64,000 nucleotides of DNA from an uncultured Spirochaetaceae bacterium (GTDB lineage Bacteria > Spirochaetota > Spirochaetia > Sphaerochaetales > Sphaerochaetaceae). Where the stretch lies: positions 1 to 64,000 of the forward strand of contig CALXYM010000007.1 of the NCBI GenBank assembly GCA_944392965.1. Direction: 5' to 3'. Under the pieces are notes generated by a model that was given only the letters and a program-made list of their open reading frames with translations, ran no database searches and was not told the origin of the DNA. Position numbers and translations under genes: made by a program. Of the stretch, positions 33,402-42,845 are shown piece after piece; the first letter of the stretch is position 1; every line of letters begins with the position of its first letter.

Positions 33402-34518
33402 GTGTTATCTCCTTGATCGCTTTTATGAGGGCATCAACCTCATCTTCTTCCGTCTCGTCTGAAAGGGAAATCCTGACTGAGGAACGTGCCCTCTTGTTTC
33501 CATAACCCATTGCCTCTATGATGTTCTCACCTTTTTTCGCATTGTTCGAGCATGCAGAACCTGAGGAGATCGCAAATCCCCTGTCGTCCAGCATCCGTGT
33601 GAACACCTCGCTGGGAAGGGGAGTGGAGATGTTTATGATATAGGGGCTCACATTTCCCTCACTGTTCAGTTCTAGCCCTGTCTCCAGTATGCTCTCCTTT
33701 ATCCTTTCAGAGAGCTTTCTCACTCTCTCTTCCTTCTCCTCTCTTTTTTCGTATGCATCCTCCAGTGCAGAAGCGAATGAGATTATGGAGGCAAGGTTCT
33801 CTGTCCCCCCTCTCAGTCCGCCTTCCTGACCTCCTGCTCCTGCAAGAGGTCTGATGGCGTTCCTGTTTCTCAGATACAGCATTCCAACACCCCGTGGACC
33901 TTTGATCTTATGTGCAGAAAATGATGCGGCATCAACCCCACTTCCATCCAAGTCTAGATCAGTCTTTGCAAGGGCCTGAACGCTGTCTGAGAAGAATAAT
34001 ATCTTATGTTTAATACTCTTTTCGTACTCTCTGATTACCGATGCAATTGCAGGGATATCTTCAATTGCTCCGTTCACGTTGTTCACGTTCATTACTGAGA
34101 CCAGCCGTGTGTTCTCATTGAGAGCATTTCTCACGTCTTCCGGATTCACGAAGCCCTTTTTTGCCCTGAGTGTGACGACGTCCCATCCCTTCTCCTTTAA
34201 AAGAGGTATGAAGGATTTCACCGCGTCATGTTCTACCCTTGAGATCAGCACGCGCCCGGGATTCTTCTGCCATAGGAGGCTGGAGAACACCATTGATATT
34301 GCTTCGGTCGCCCCGCTGGTGAAAATCACCTCATCCTCTCTTATTCCTAGTATGGATGAGACTTTTTTTCTTGCCTCCTCAAGCGCCTTATGTGCGAGAA
34401 TCCCACCTGTGTGGATCGAGGATGGATTCAGAGGAAAATCATGTGCGGCCCTGACATAGCTCTCAATGGCCTTAGCACTCATCGGACTTGTCGCCGCATG
34501 GTCGAAATAGTTAAGCAT
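33391..34518 (-). CDS. nifS: Cysteine desulfurase (NifS/IscS family)
   Basis: 375 aa from the ATG at 34518, the canonical N-terminus MLNYFDHAATSP. An in-frame ATG at 34581 adds a non-conserved hydrophobic stretch. The PLP lysine is in SFSAHKIKGPRG, and the active Cys in SSGSACSNNAKKGE on the long NifS/IscS loop. It releases sulfur from cysteine. Tight coupling to thiI indicates that it supplies tRNA thiolation here. Confidence 0.92.
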   Translation of the reverse strand: MLNYFDHAATSPMSAKAIESYVRAAHDFPLNPSSIHTGGILAHKALEEARKKVSSILGIREDEVIFTSGATEAISMVFSSLLWQKNPGRVLISRVEHDAVKSFIPLLKEKGWDVVTLRAKKGFVNPEDVRNALNENTRLVSVMNVNNVNGAIEDIPAIASVIREYEKSIKHKILFFSDSVQALAKTDLDLDGSGVDAASFSAHKIKGPRGVGMLYLRNRNAIRPLAGAGGQEGGLRGGTENLASIISFASALEDAYEKREEKEERVRKLSERIKESILETGLELNSEGNVSPYIINISTPLPSEVFTRMLDDRGFAISSGSACSNNAKKGENIIEAMGYGNKRARSSVRISLSDETEEDEVDALIKAIKEITRGI

Positions 34519-34623
34519 AGGACATATGTTAATTAAGAAGAGGGTAAAAAGGCAAGAAAGGGGAGCATTCTTGATTTTCAAAGAAAACCTTTTGTGCTAA
34601 TTTTCCCTTATGGAGGTGTCAGG

Positions 34624-35691
34624 ATGGAGAAGAAGTTCAGTGTCGGCCTTGCCGGGGGAGCGGTGACCAATGTGCTTTTCGCAAAAGATATAAAGGACCT
34701 TTCAAATGCCCTCTCTTCATATGGGGAGAACGTGTTCTGGGTCTTTGACACGAACAGCGCACGCCTTTTTTCCTCTCTTCCTGAGAAGCGGATTGTTCTT
34801 GAGAGTGGGGAAGTCAACAAGAATATGAAAAGTCTTGAGGCGATAATCTCTTCTGCGCTCTCCTTCTCTTCAGCCCGGGATACCAGGTTCATCGCTTTTG
34901 GTGGAGGTGTCGTATGTGACATGACGGCACTCGCATCGTCTTTGTATATGAGGGGAACACGCCTTACCCTTGTTCCAACGACACTTTTATGCATGGTAGA
35001 TGCCTCTGTCGGTGGAAAAACCGCGATAGACTATATGGGGGGAAAGAACCTCGTTGGAACATTCTATCCCGCGGATGATGTGATAATAAGCGTAGATACA
35101 CTCAGGACACTTCCTGAGAAGGAATTCAGATGTGGCCTCGGGGAAGTTATAAAACACGCATTTTTAAGTGAGGATTCAACCCTTTTCAATTTTCTTTCGG
35201 AAAACAGGGACAGGATAATGAGGAAAGAGAAGGCGGCTCTTGAGGAACTCGTCTATCTCTCTCTTTCTGTCAAGTGTTCCTTCATTGAGAAGGATCCCCT
35301 TGAGAAGAAGGGAATAAGAAGTTATCTCAATCTGGGACACACGTTTGCCCATGCGCTTGAAAGCATGGCAGGCTATAAAATCAGTCATGGAGAGGCCGTT
35401 GCATGGGGGCTGGGCAGGGCATTAGAGGCATCTACTTTTATGGGTCTTGTATCTTCCTCTTTCGCCGAGAGCGGGATAAGTCTTTTGAAGAGCTACGGTT
35501 ATGACATGGACTACCGCATAGGAAGAGGGGATTGGATATCTTTTGCGAAAGCTCTTATGAAGGATAAGAAGAAGAGCATGGGATGTGTGAAGTTCGTTCT
35601 TCTTTCAGGTTTCGGACATCCCCAGCTTATGAGCCTGGATAACACTCTGGTACAGAAATTGTGCATTGAGAGTGCAAGGGTGAAATTCTGA
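34624..35691 (+). CDS. aroB: 3-dehydroquinate synthase
   Basis: 355 aa, second step of the shikimate pathway (DAHP to 3-dehydroquinate, NAD- and metal-dependent). GGGVVCDMTALASSLYMRG, VPTTLLCMVDASVGGKTAID, KNLVGTFYPAD, GLGEVIKHAF and LGHTFAHALE are the hallmark motifs with the zinc ligands. GGAGGTGTCAGG precedes the ATG at 34624. TGC-TAATTT just upstream gives a leader of about 14 nt. No other aro gene is adjacent. Confidence 0.95.
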   Translation: MEKKFSVGLAGGAVTNVLFAKDIKDLSNALSSYGENVFWVFDTNSARLFSSLPEKRIVLESGEVNKNMKSLEAIISSALSFSSARDTRFIAFGGGVVCDMTALASSLYMRGTRLTLVPTTLLCMVDASVGGKTAIDYMGGKNLVGTFYPADDVIISVDTLRTLPEKEFRCGLGEVIKHAFLSEDSTLFNFLSENRDRIMRKEKAALEELVYLSLSVKCSFIEKDPLEKKGIRSYLNLGHTFAHALESMAGYKISHGEAVAWGLGRALEASTFMGLVSSSFAESGISLLKSYGYDMDYRIGRGDWISFAKALMKDKKKSMGCVKFVLLSGFGHPQLMSLDNTLVQKLCIESARVKF

Positions 35692-35746
35692 TTTTCCTCT
35701 TTTCCTTCTTTCAACAATTTTGCTACTTTTCTTTCCCTTTTGGGTG

Positions 35747-35752
35747 TATAAT
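35747..35752 (+). promoter_or_regulatory. -10 box of the molybdenum hydroxylase operon
   Basis: TATAAT at 35747-35752; the matching -35 region is poor. It gives a leader of about 60 nt before the ATG at 35819. A second in-frame ATG at 35765 is possible but has no conserved residues behind it. Confidence 0.45.
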
Positions 35753-35818
35753 CGAAATGGGAATATGAAAATGGGGTTAATTCCTCATTGTATAAAGAAA
35801 AAGATAATGGAGTGCTAT

Positions 35819-37960
35819 ATGGCAGCAACACGAATTGACGATAAGATCAGGCGTAGTGATGCGCTTAGCAAGGCCAGAGGAGAGGCGAAGTACGTATCCG
35901 ATTACTTTTTTGATGGTATGTTATATGCCATGATGCTCAGAAGTACCGAGGCACGTGCTGATATCGTGGGCATCACACATCCCGTCCTTCCCGAGGGCTA
36001 TTATTTCATCACTGCTGATGATATCCCGGAAAACGGTGTCAACAGCCTTCACATGATAGGAAAGGACTGGAGGTGTTTTGCTTCCGGAGATGTGAAATAT
36101 GTGGGAGAGACGATAGGGCTTTTCGTCGGGCCATCCCGTGCAGTTCTTAAAAGTCTTGTTGAGAACACGAAAGTTGAATACGCGGTCAAGGAAGCCGCGG
36201 TTTCGATAGATGATGCTATCGCCGTAAAAGGTGGTGCCATTCTCCCAGAGAAGGATAACGACGTGATGTGCCAGCTTTACTGTCAGAAAGGAAGGGAGAT
36301 GGATGATGTGTTCAAGGACGCTGATATGACGCTCTCAGAGACTTTCGAGACGGGGTTCCAGGAACATGTACATCTTGAGACGAATGGTGCGATCGTTACA
36401 GAGGAGGGGGACAGCTATGTGTTCTATATTTCCGCCCAGTGCCCGTTCTATGTTCGCAAGTCTGTCGCAGGGCTCTTAGGGCTTCCTCTTGATAAAGTCA
36501 TCGTTCGGCAGACGGTCACGGGAGGGGCCTTTGGAGGAAAAGAGCATTTCCCCGATGTCCTTGCCGGTCCGCTTCTTGTTGCAGAGAGCAAGATACATAA
36601 ACCCATCAAGCTGATATTCGACAGGGAGGAGGACATGGAATTCTCCGTCAAGCGTCATCCGTCGAAGGTCATTTATAAGTCGGCTATCAAGGACGGCAAG
36701 CTCATTGGGACAAAGGGAACCATCTATTACAATTGCGGTGCGTATCTCTCTGCATCCTATGTCGTTCTGCAGCGTGGTGTGTTCCATGCCAACGGCGTAT
36801 ATGATATCCCGAACACCTATCTTGAGGGGTATGGAATGGCGACGAACACGTTCCCCAGCGATGCGTTCAGAGGCTTTGGTGCTCCACAGACGCTCTTTGC
36901 AATCGAGATGCATATGAGCCATATTGCACGAAGACTAGGCATTGATCCTGCTGATTTCAAAAAGAGCATGTTCATAAAGAAAGGAGGGGAAACCGTTACC
37001 AATGGTCATGTCGTTGAGGAAGTCATGCTCAATGACATGTTCGATAACATTGCAAAGGAATCCGATTACTACCGTAAGAGCAGGGAGTATGGATACGGTT
37101 CCGGTCGTGGAATCGGTGTAAGCTTCTACAACCATGGAGGCGCGTTCACCGGCAATGGAGAGCAGGCGATAATCAAGGCCCATGCGAGATTGAAGAAAAG
37201 TGGGGAGAAGGTGACTATCGAGGTCGGTTCTACCGAGATGGGACAGGGCTTCCAGACCTCGCTTAGAAAGATAGCGGCGACCGTACTTGAGATTCCCATT
37301 GAGGATGTGGATTATCCTAATCCTGATACTTCCATCGTCCCAGACTCCGGTCCGACTGCCGCATCACGTTCGACCATGGTCGTAGGAAAACTCATTGAAC
37401 GCTGTGCCATCGAGATGAAGGAACGGTGGAATGAGGGAGATTTCTCCGTCGAAAAGGAATATGAGCATCCCGAAGGTTTTCCATGGGATCAGGAGACGTT
37501 CCGCGGAGATGCTTATCTCGGATATGGATGGGGAGCTGCGATCGTAGAGCTTGAGATAGATAGGAGAACAAACGAGGTCCTCGTGAAAGGTGTATGGACG
37601 AGCCACGAGATAGGAAAAGCTATTGATGAGCTCATCGTGCATGGCCAGATAAACGGTGGCGTCATACAGAGCCTCGGTTATGCCTCAATGGAGAAGATGG
37701 AGAATAAAAATGGTCACTTCAAGCAGACGAGCATGTCTGATTATGTGATTCCGACCAGCATGGATTTCCCGAAACAGTACTACCATATTCAGGAGAATCC
37801 CTATCAGTTCGGACCATTCGGAGCAAAGGGTATGGGAGAGCTCGTATTCAACGGTGTGGATGCCGCATACGTGGATGCCCTTGAACGTGCGATAGGAAAA
37901 GAGGTTTATAAGATTCCTCTGCCACCGGAGGACATTGAGGAGGCACTTGAAAATGCTTGA
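35819..37960 (+). CDS. Molybdenum hydroxylase large (Mo-cofactor) subunit, xanthine dehydrogenase family
   Basis: 713 aa. Molybdopterin-binding motifs in order: GGAFGGKEHF, DAFRGFGAPQ, GSTEMGQGFQ and FGAKGMGE near the C-terminus, which carries the base-catalysis Glu. It hydroxylates purines or related heterocycles with water as oxygen source. SD TGGAG at the ATG 35819. The iron-sulfur subunit overlaps its 3' end and the FAD subunit follows, giving a separate-subunit XdhABC-type enzyme. The selenium genes at 50-54 kb suggest the selenium-dependent form. Substrate not determinable. Confidence 0.88.
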   Translation: MAATRIDDKIRRSDALSKARGEAKYVSDYFFDGMLYAMMLRSTEARADIVGITHPVLPEGYYFITADDIPENGVNSLHMIGKDWRCFASGDVKYVGETIGLFVGPSRAVLKSLVENTKVEYAVKEAAVSIDDAIAVKGGAILPEKDNDVMCQLYCQKGREMDDVFKDADMTLSETFETGFQEHVHLETNGAIVTEEGDSYVFYISAQCPFYVRKSVAGLLGLPLDKVIVRQTVTGGAFGGKEHFPDVLAGPLLVAESKIHKPIKLIFDREEDMEFSVKRHPSKVIYKSAIKDGKLIGTKGTIYYNCGAYLSASYVVLQRGVFHANGVYDIPNTYLEGYGMATNTFPSDAFRGFGAPQTLFAIEMHMSHIARRLGIDPADFKKSMFIKKGGETVTNGHVVEEVMLNDMFDNIAKESDYYRKSREYGYGSGRGIGVSFYNHGGAFTGNGEQAIIKAHARLKKSGEKVTIEVGSTEMGQGFQTSLRKIAATVLEIPIEDVDYPNPDTSIVPDSGPTAASRSTMVVGKLIERCAIEMKERWNEGDFSVEKEYEHPEGFPWDQETFRGDAYLGYGWGAAIVELEIDRRTNEVLVKGVWTSHEIGKAIDELIVHGQINGGVIQSLGYASMEKMENKNGHFKQTSMSDYVIPTSMDFPKQYYHIQENPYQFGPFGAKGMGELVFNGVDAAYVDALERAIGKEVYKIPLPPEDIEEALENA

Positions 37961-38429
37961 TAACAAGATATCGTTCACACTTAACGGAAAAAAAGTTGAA
38001 TTCATAGGTGATCCCCTTCGCCGTCTTATAGATACCCTGAGGGAGGATTTCGGACTCACGGGTGTCAAAGAAGGTTGCGGAGAAGGGGAGTGCGGTGCTT
38101 GCTCCGTGATAAAGGATGGGAAACTGGTTACAAGCTGCATAATCCCGATGGGATCTGTAGCAGGATCTGACATCTGGACGATTGAGGGAATCAGAGACAC
38201 TGAGCTCGGGGCCATAATCATAGAGGCTTTCGCAGATGGAGGTGCGGTGCAGTGTGGATTCTGTATTCCCGGTATGGTACTTGCGTCCTATGTTCTCCTC
38301 TCGGAGAAGACGAATCCAAGTGAACTTGAGATAAGGGAGGCCATAAGCGGAAACATCTGCCGCTGTACAGGTTATGATCTCATCGTTGAGAGCATCCGGC
38401 TTGCCGATTCAAGAAGGAGGGGCGTATGA
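37953..38429 (+). CDS. [2Fe-2S] subunit of molybdenum hydroxylase
   Basis: 158 aa. The plant-type ferredoxin domain has GCGEGECGACSVIKDGK with its fourth Cys in TSCI. The all-helical second domain has QCGFCIPGMVLAS and GNICRCTGYD. All eight cluster cysteines are present, in contrast to the fused protein at 39969. It passes electrons from Mo to FAD. The start overlaps the large-subunit stop; its stop overlaps the FAD-subunit start. Confidence 0.93.
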   Translation: MLDNKISFTLNGKKVEFIGDPLRRLIDTLREDFGLTGVKEGCGEGECGACSVIKDGKLVTSCIIPMGSVAGSDIWTIEGIRDTELGAIIIEAFADGGAVQCGFCIPGMVLASYVLLSEKTNPSELEIREAISGNICRCTGYDLIVESIRLADSRRRGV

Positions 38430-39289
38430 GCGCATCCTGTTATATACCGGAAAATCTAACAGAAGCTTTGGAGATAAGGAAGAAGGTCCATGCTATCCCT
38501 CTGGCTGGAGGAACGGATCTCATGGTGCAGGCAAAGAGGGGAATTGGTATAAATCCTGTTTTTCCTGCTCCTATCATGATCATAACGAATCTTGAGGAAT
38601 TAAAAGGAATACGCGTGGAAGAGGATGGAACACTCGTGATAGGAGCGCTCACGACGAGTGCAGAGATCGCCTCAGATGAGAGGGTGTTCTACCATATCCG
38701 TAAGGCCGCATCCCTGATGGGAGCCGTCTCTCTGCGCAATTCCGCTACGATAGGAGGAAATATCGCGAATGCATCTCCCAAAGGAGATCTTCCTCAGCCA
38801 CTGATTCTCTTAGATGCTGAAGTGGTACTCTCTTCAATCGACGGAGAAAGGAGTATGAAGGTGGATGATTTCATCACGGGAGCAAAAAAGACTGCCCTCA
38901 AGGATGATGAGATTATAAAGGAGATCAGGGTGAGGCCAGTGAAGGCGACACATCTTTTCTACCATAAGATAGGAACAAGAAGGGCGAATGCGATAAGCAA
39001 GCTCTCTCTTTCTATACTTGCGGACGTGGAGGATGGGATTGTAAAAGATTTCAGGGCTTCCAGCGGAGCTGCGGGAAACAAGGTGAAAAGGGACAGAAAT
39101 GTCGAGATGATCCTTATCGGAAAGCATATAGAGGAACTTCCTTCCCTTGTCGAGGAGTTCACCAGTGCATGGGATGGAATACTCTCTCCTCATGCGATGC
39201 CGAAATATAGAAGGGAGAGCACGAGGAGAATGCTCTCTTATTTCTTGGAACGGATTGCTGCCGGTGCGGAACCTGGAATAATTGAATAG
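38426..39289 (+). CDS. FAD subunit of molybdenum hydroxylase
   Basis: 287 aa. FAD-binding motifs LAGGTDLMVQAKRG and SLRNSATIGGNIANASPKGDL, followed by the CO-dehydrogenase flavoprotein C-terminal domain. ATGA overlap with the iron-sulfur gene. With its two upstream neighbours it forms a complete three-subunit enzyme; it is 5 bp from the next gene. Confidence 0.92.
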   Translation: MSASCYIPENLTEALEIRKKVHAIPLAGGTDLMVQAKRGIGINPVFPAPIMIITNLEELKGIRVEEDGTLVIGALTTSAEIASDERVFYHIRKAASLMGAVSLRNSATIGGNIANASPKGDLPQPLILLDAEVVLSSIDGERSMKVDDFITGAKKTALKDDEIIKEIRVRPVKATHLFYHKIGTRRANAISKLSLSILADVEDGIVKDFRASSGAAGNKVKRDRNVEMILIGKHIEELPSLVEEFTSAWDGILSPHAMPKYRRESTRRMLSYFLERIAAGAEPGIIE

Positions 39290-39294
39290 GAGGG

Positions 39295-39969
39295 ATGATG
39301 AGGGATCTTGTAAGGATAAACTCTTTGAAAGAGGCTTTCAGTAAAAATGGTATCCTCCTTGCGGGAGGAACGGAGGTCCTACGTTTGAATTCTCCATTGA
39401 AAAAGGACATGCCTCTGATAGACATATTGCCATTTTTAAGTGATGAGATAAGAAAGGATGGAGAAAAGCTTTCCATAGGATCTGCTGCGACGTTTGCTTC
39501 CATACTCTCTTGCCCGTATTCTCCCGAGTATTTGAAAGAGGCTGTTTCATATATGCCTTCTCCTCAGCTGAGAAATCAGGCGACGATTGGAGGAAATATC
39601 GCCTCATGGCGTGATGATTCCTATCTCATACCCACACTTTCTGCTTCTGGAGCTGTCCTCTTTGTCCTGAATCAGGATGGAAAAGAGGAGAGAATCCCAA
39701 TCATGGAATACTGCAAGAAAGGGGGAATAATCCTTTCTGTCTCAATCAGAGGGGATGAGAAGGTTAGGAATTTCAGGGAAGGCCTTACAAGCCACTCCCA
39801 TGCTGTAGTCACGGCTTCATTCTCTTCCAAGAGTGAGTGTTACGCGATTAAAGGATCGGGTATATTCTTCTCTCTTGAGCAAGCCGAGTTCTGTTCTGAC
39901 ATGTATGGCAGAGCCGAGTATAAGAGTTATCTTGCGTCTCTTTACAGGAAAGAGAGCGGGAGGGCGTAA
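39295..39969 (+). CDS. Short FAD-binding subunit, YgfM-like
   Basis: 224 aa. A second, reduced FAD subunit: LLAGGTEVLRLNSP, QLRNQATIGGNIASWRDDSYLIPT. It is shorter than the subunit before it and missing much of the C-terminal domain. E. coli pairs YgfM with XdhD (YgfN) in the same order, so this is probably the electron partner of the protein at 39969. TAATG overlap with that gene. Confidence 0.82.
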   Translation: MMRDLVRINSLKEAFSKNGILLAGGTEVLRLNSPLKKDMPLIDILPFLSDEIRKDGEKLSIGSAATFASILSCPYSPEYLKEAVSYMPSPQLRNQATIGGNIASWRDDSYLIPTLSASGAVLFVLNQDGKEERIPIMEYCKKGGIILSVSIRGDEKVRNFREGLTSHSHAVVTASFSSKSECYAIKGSGIFFSLEQAEFCSDMYGRAEYKSYLASLYRKESGRA

Positions 39970-42845
39970 TGGAAATCAGGGTTAAGATAAACGGTAAGAG
40001 TTTAAAACTGAAAGGTGAACCCTTATGTGATCTAAGGAGGGTTCTCTATGATGCCGGCTACACGTCTGTCCGGGACAGTGATGACAGAGAGGGCTTTGCT
40101 GGAAGCGATACCATAATCTTCAATTCCCGTCTCATGTATTCGAACCTGATTCCCTTCTTCCGTGCAGAGGGGGCGGAAATCTATACGCCCGAGTGCCTTG
40201 TGAAAGAAAGGAAGATAAACGACGTACAGCGTGCAATGATCGATGCGGGAATCGTCCAGAGTGCTTACAATGCACCTGCTGCGGCTCTTATTTTGACATA
40301 TCTGCTGGAGAAGAAGCCTGATGCTACGAGAAGTGATGTGAAGGAGGCCCTTTCCGGTATCTTCATAAGAGATGCGGGGTATGAGCATTATTATCTTGCT
40401 GTCCGTCTTGTTCAGGAGAAGAGGAGAAGCGGGAAATATGAGACTAAGATAGCACCTTCTTTCAGGGAGAATCTGGACTATGTGGGAAAACCTACGGGAA
40501 AGATCGACGGAGAGGCTCTTGTCTCCGGAGAGAAGGTGTTCGTGGAGGATAAGGTTCTTCCCGGTTACAGCGTCCTGAGAGTTCTCAGAAGTCCGTATGC
40601 CCATGCTTATATCAAGAGTATAGACTCAAGCGAGGCTGAGGCCCTTGATGGGGTTGATGCTGTGATAACATGCTTTAATTGTCCTGATGTGTATTATATG
40701 CAGGCAGGACAGGGAAATCCGGAACCAAGTCCTCATGACAGGAGGCTTTTAAACAGGAAAGTACGTCATGTCGGGGATCGTGTCGCTGCAGTTGTCGCAG
40801 ATAACGATGAGATCGCGGAGAAGGCCCTTTCTCTCATAAAGGTCGAGTATGAGCCTCTTGGGGCCGTATTCACGGTAGAGGAGGCGATGGCTGAGGGTGC
40901 TCCCCTTGTGCATAACGGTATCGTGGAGTACCGTTCGGGGGCTCCCGATGATCTAGAAGAATATAACAAGAGTGCTAATCCTCTAGATGGCAAGGTCATA
41001 TACCAGTTCCCTCTGCACGGGGATATAAGGCATAACATCGCCGCAGGTGCCCACGGTGGTATCGGAGATATCGAAAAAGGATTTGAAGAGGCCGATGCGA
41101 TCGTAGATTCAACCTATCAGACGAGTCAGGTACAGTGTACTCCTCTTGAACCGCATGTATGTTACTGTCGCCTTGAGAATGGACGGCTTGTGATACATGC
41201 GTCGACGCAGGTTCCCTACCATGTTAGAAGGATAGTCTCATGGGTCTGTCAGATTCCTGAGCATAAGATCCACGTCATCAAGGAACGTGTGGGTGGAGGT
41301 TACGGCAGTAAGCAGGATATCCTTGTTGAGGATCTTGCCGGGTATGCTACATGGATTACCGGTAAACCTATCTACTATAGGAACTCAAGAGAGGAGGAGT
41401 TCTGGGCGAACTCAACGAGGCATCCTATGAGGGTGCGTGTCAAGATGGGTGGAAAAAAGGATGGGACAATCACTGCCATCTACATGGACGTGAGGGCGAA
41501 CACGGGACCTTATGGTAACCACTGTCTCACCGTTCCTATGAACGCTTCAAGTAAGACCCTCCCTATATTCGCCGTAGAGAACATGTATTATGATCTCCTC
41601 ACTTATTATACGAACATTCCTCCGACAGGGGCATATCAGGGATATGGTGCGCCGAAGGGTTATTTCGGAATAATAAGTGCGATGGGAGAACTTGCTGAGA
41701 AGCTTGGTATCGATCCACTTTTGATGGCTAAGAAGAACATCGTTCATTCCGGATATATGCTGGAAATCCTCAAAGGTCTTGGAGAGGGAAGGGAAGGAGC
41801 TGTCGTTCCTGTCGGTTCCTGTGGCCTTGAGGAGGCCCTTGATAGGGGTGCTGAGATGATGAACTGGGGAGTGAAGGAGGAATCTGATGATCCTGACTGG
41901 GCCATTGGCAAGGGCTTTGCGATGATACAGCAGGGATCTGGACTTCCAGGCCTGGATCACTCGAACGCACAGGTCAAGCTTGTAAGTGATGGAACTTTCC
42001 TCGTTCTCTCCGGAGGTGCTGATATCGGAACGGGACTGGATACCATAAGCGCCAAGTGTTGTGCTGAGATAATGAAATGTCCCCTTGAGAATGTTTCTGT
42101 CGTCTCTGGCGATACAGATTCTTGTCTCTTTGATACCGGTGCATACGCCTCCAGCGGAACGTATTTCAGCGGAAATGCATCCCTTAATGCCGCGAAGGAT
42201 TTAAGGAAGAAGGTCTTGAAGGAAGCTTCTCTTCAGATGGAGGAGGCGGAGGAGGATCTTGAGCTGGAGTACCCGGGTAAGGTTGTTTCCAAAAAGAGTG
42301 GAAGGGAACTTACCTATGCCTCTCTTATCCATACCGCGCTCTCTGGCGGAGGACGGGGTGCGATTGTCGGAACGGGATGTTTCGTGACTCCTAATTTCGC
42401 TGTCCCTTATGGAGCTCATTTTGCCCAGGTCGCCGTCAACAAGAAGACGGGTAAGGTCAAGGTTCTTAAATTCTATGCGCTTCAGGACGCGGGAACGCCT
42501 ATCAATCCAGAGCTCGCGCTCTGCCAGATGTATGGGGCAGTGCAGAAGAGCATAGGGCATACCCTTTATGAGAACATGATACTCGATGAGAATGGCAGGT
42601 GTATCAACGGGAACTTCACCGATTACGGAGCCCCTATGATAGAAGAGGCCCCTGAGGATTTCAAGGCAGTCCTCATCGATGTCAATGATCAGTATGGACC
42701 ATTCGGAGCGAAATCAATTTCCGAGATTGCGACTAACGGAGCGGCTCCTGCCATTGCAATGGCGATAGCCGATGCCGTAGGCGTATGGGTACGTTCTTGG
42801 CCGATAACCCCTGAGAAGATTCTGAGAGGTATGAAGAAGATCTAA
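39969..42845 (+). CDS. xdhD: XdhD-type selenium-linked molybdenum hydroxylase with cysteine-less ferredoxin domain
   Basis: 958 aa, matching the E. coli XdhD/YgfN layout: residues 1-160 a ferredoxin-like domain, the rest the Mo-cofactor subunit (VGGGYGSKQD, GAYQGYGAPKG, GGADIGTGLD, GPFGAKSISE). In the ferredoxin part every cluster cysteine position is changed: GFAGSDTIIFN, VQSAYNAPAA and GIFIRDAGY replace the usual Cys motifs. The same replacements are, as far as I recall, a family feature of XdhD, so this is not local decay. It likely acts in purine conversion and takes electrons through other subunits. It ends 4 bp inside the convergent tetR gene. Confidence 0.87.
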   Translation: MEIRVKINGKSLKLKGEPLCDLRRVLYDAGYTSVRDSDDREGFAGSDTIIFNSRLMYSNLIPFFRAEGAEIYTPECLVKERKINDVQRAMIDAGIVQSAYNAPAAALILTYLLEKKPDATRSDVKEALSGIFIRDAGYEHYYLAVRLVQEKRRSGKYETKIAPSFRENLDYVGKPTGKIDGEALVSGEKVFVEDKVLPGYSVLRVLRSPYAHAYIKSIDSSEAEALDGVDAVITCFNCPDVYYMQAGQGNPEPSPHDRRLLNRKVRHVGDRVAAVVADNDEIAEKALSLIKVEYEPLGAVFTVEEAMAEGAPLVHNGIVEYRSGAPDDLEEYNKSANPLDGKVIYQFPLHGDIRHNIAAGAHGGIGDIEKGFEEADAIVDSTYQTSQVQCTPLEPHVCYCRLENGRLVIHASTQVPYHVRRIVSWVCQIPEHKIHVIKERVGGGYGSKQDILVEDLAGYATWITGKPIYYRNSREEEFWANSTRHPMRVRVKMGGKKDGTITAIYMDVRANTGPYGNHCLTVPMNASSKTLPIFAVENMYYDLLTYYTNIPPTGAYQGYGAPKGYFGIISAMGELAEKLGIDPLLMAKKNIVHSGYMLEILKGLGEGREGAVVPVGSCGLEEALDRGAEMMNWGVKEESDDPDWAIGKGFAMIQQGSGLPGLDHSNAQVKLVSDGTFLVLSGGADIGTGLDTISAKCCAEIMKCPLENVSVVSGDTDSCLFDTGAYASSGTYFSGNASLNAAKDLRKKVLKEASLQMEEAEEDLELEYPGKVVSKKSGRELTYASLIHTALSGGGRGAIVGTGCFVTPNFAVPYGAHFAQVAVNKKTGKVKVLKFYALQDAGTPINPELALCQMYGAVQKSIGHTLYENMILDENGRCINGNFTDYGAPMIEEAPEDFKAVLIDVNDQYGPFGAKSISEIATNGAAPAIAMAIADAVGVWVRSWPITPEKILRGMKKI

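Noticed and set aside
34610-34612. ATG six bases after TAATTT upstream of aroB, resembling a leaderless start
   Set aside because: It is out of frame with aroB; the in-frame ATG at 34624 has a GGAGGTG ribosome site on the short leader.
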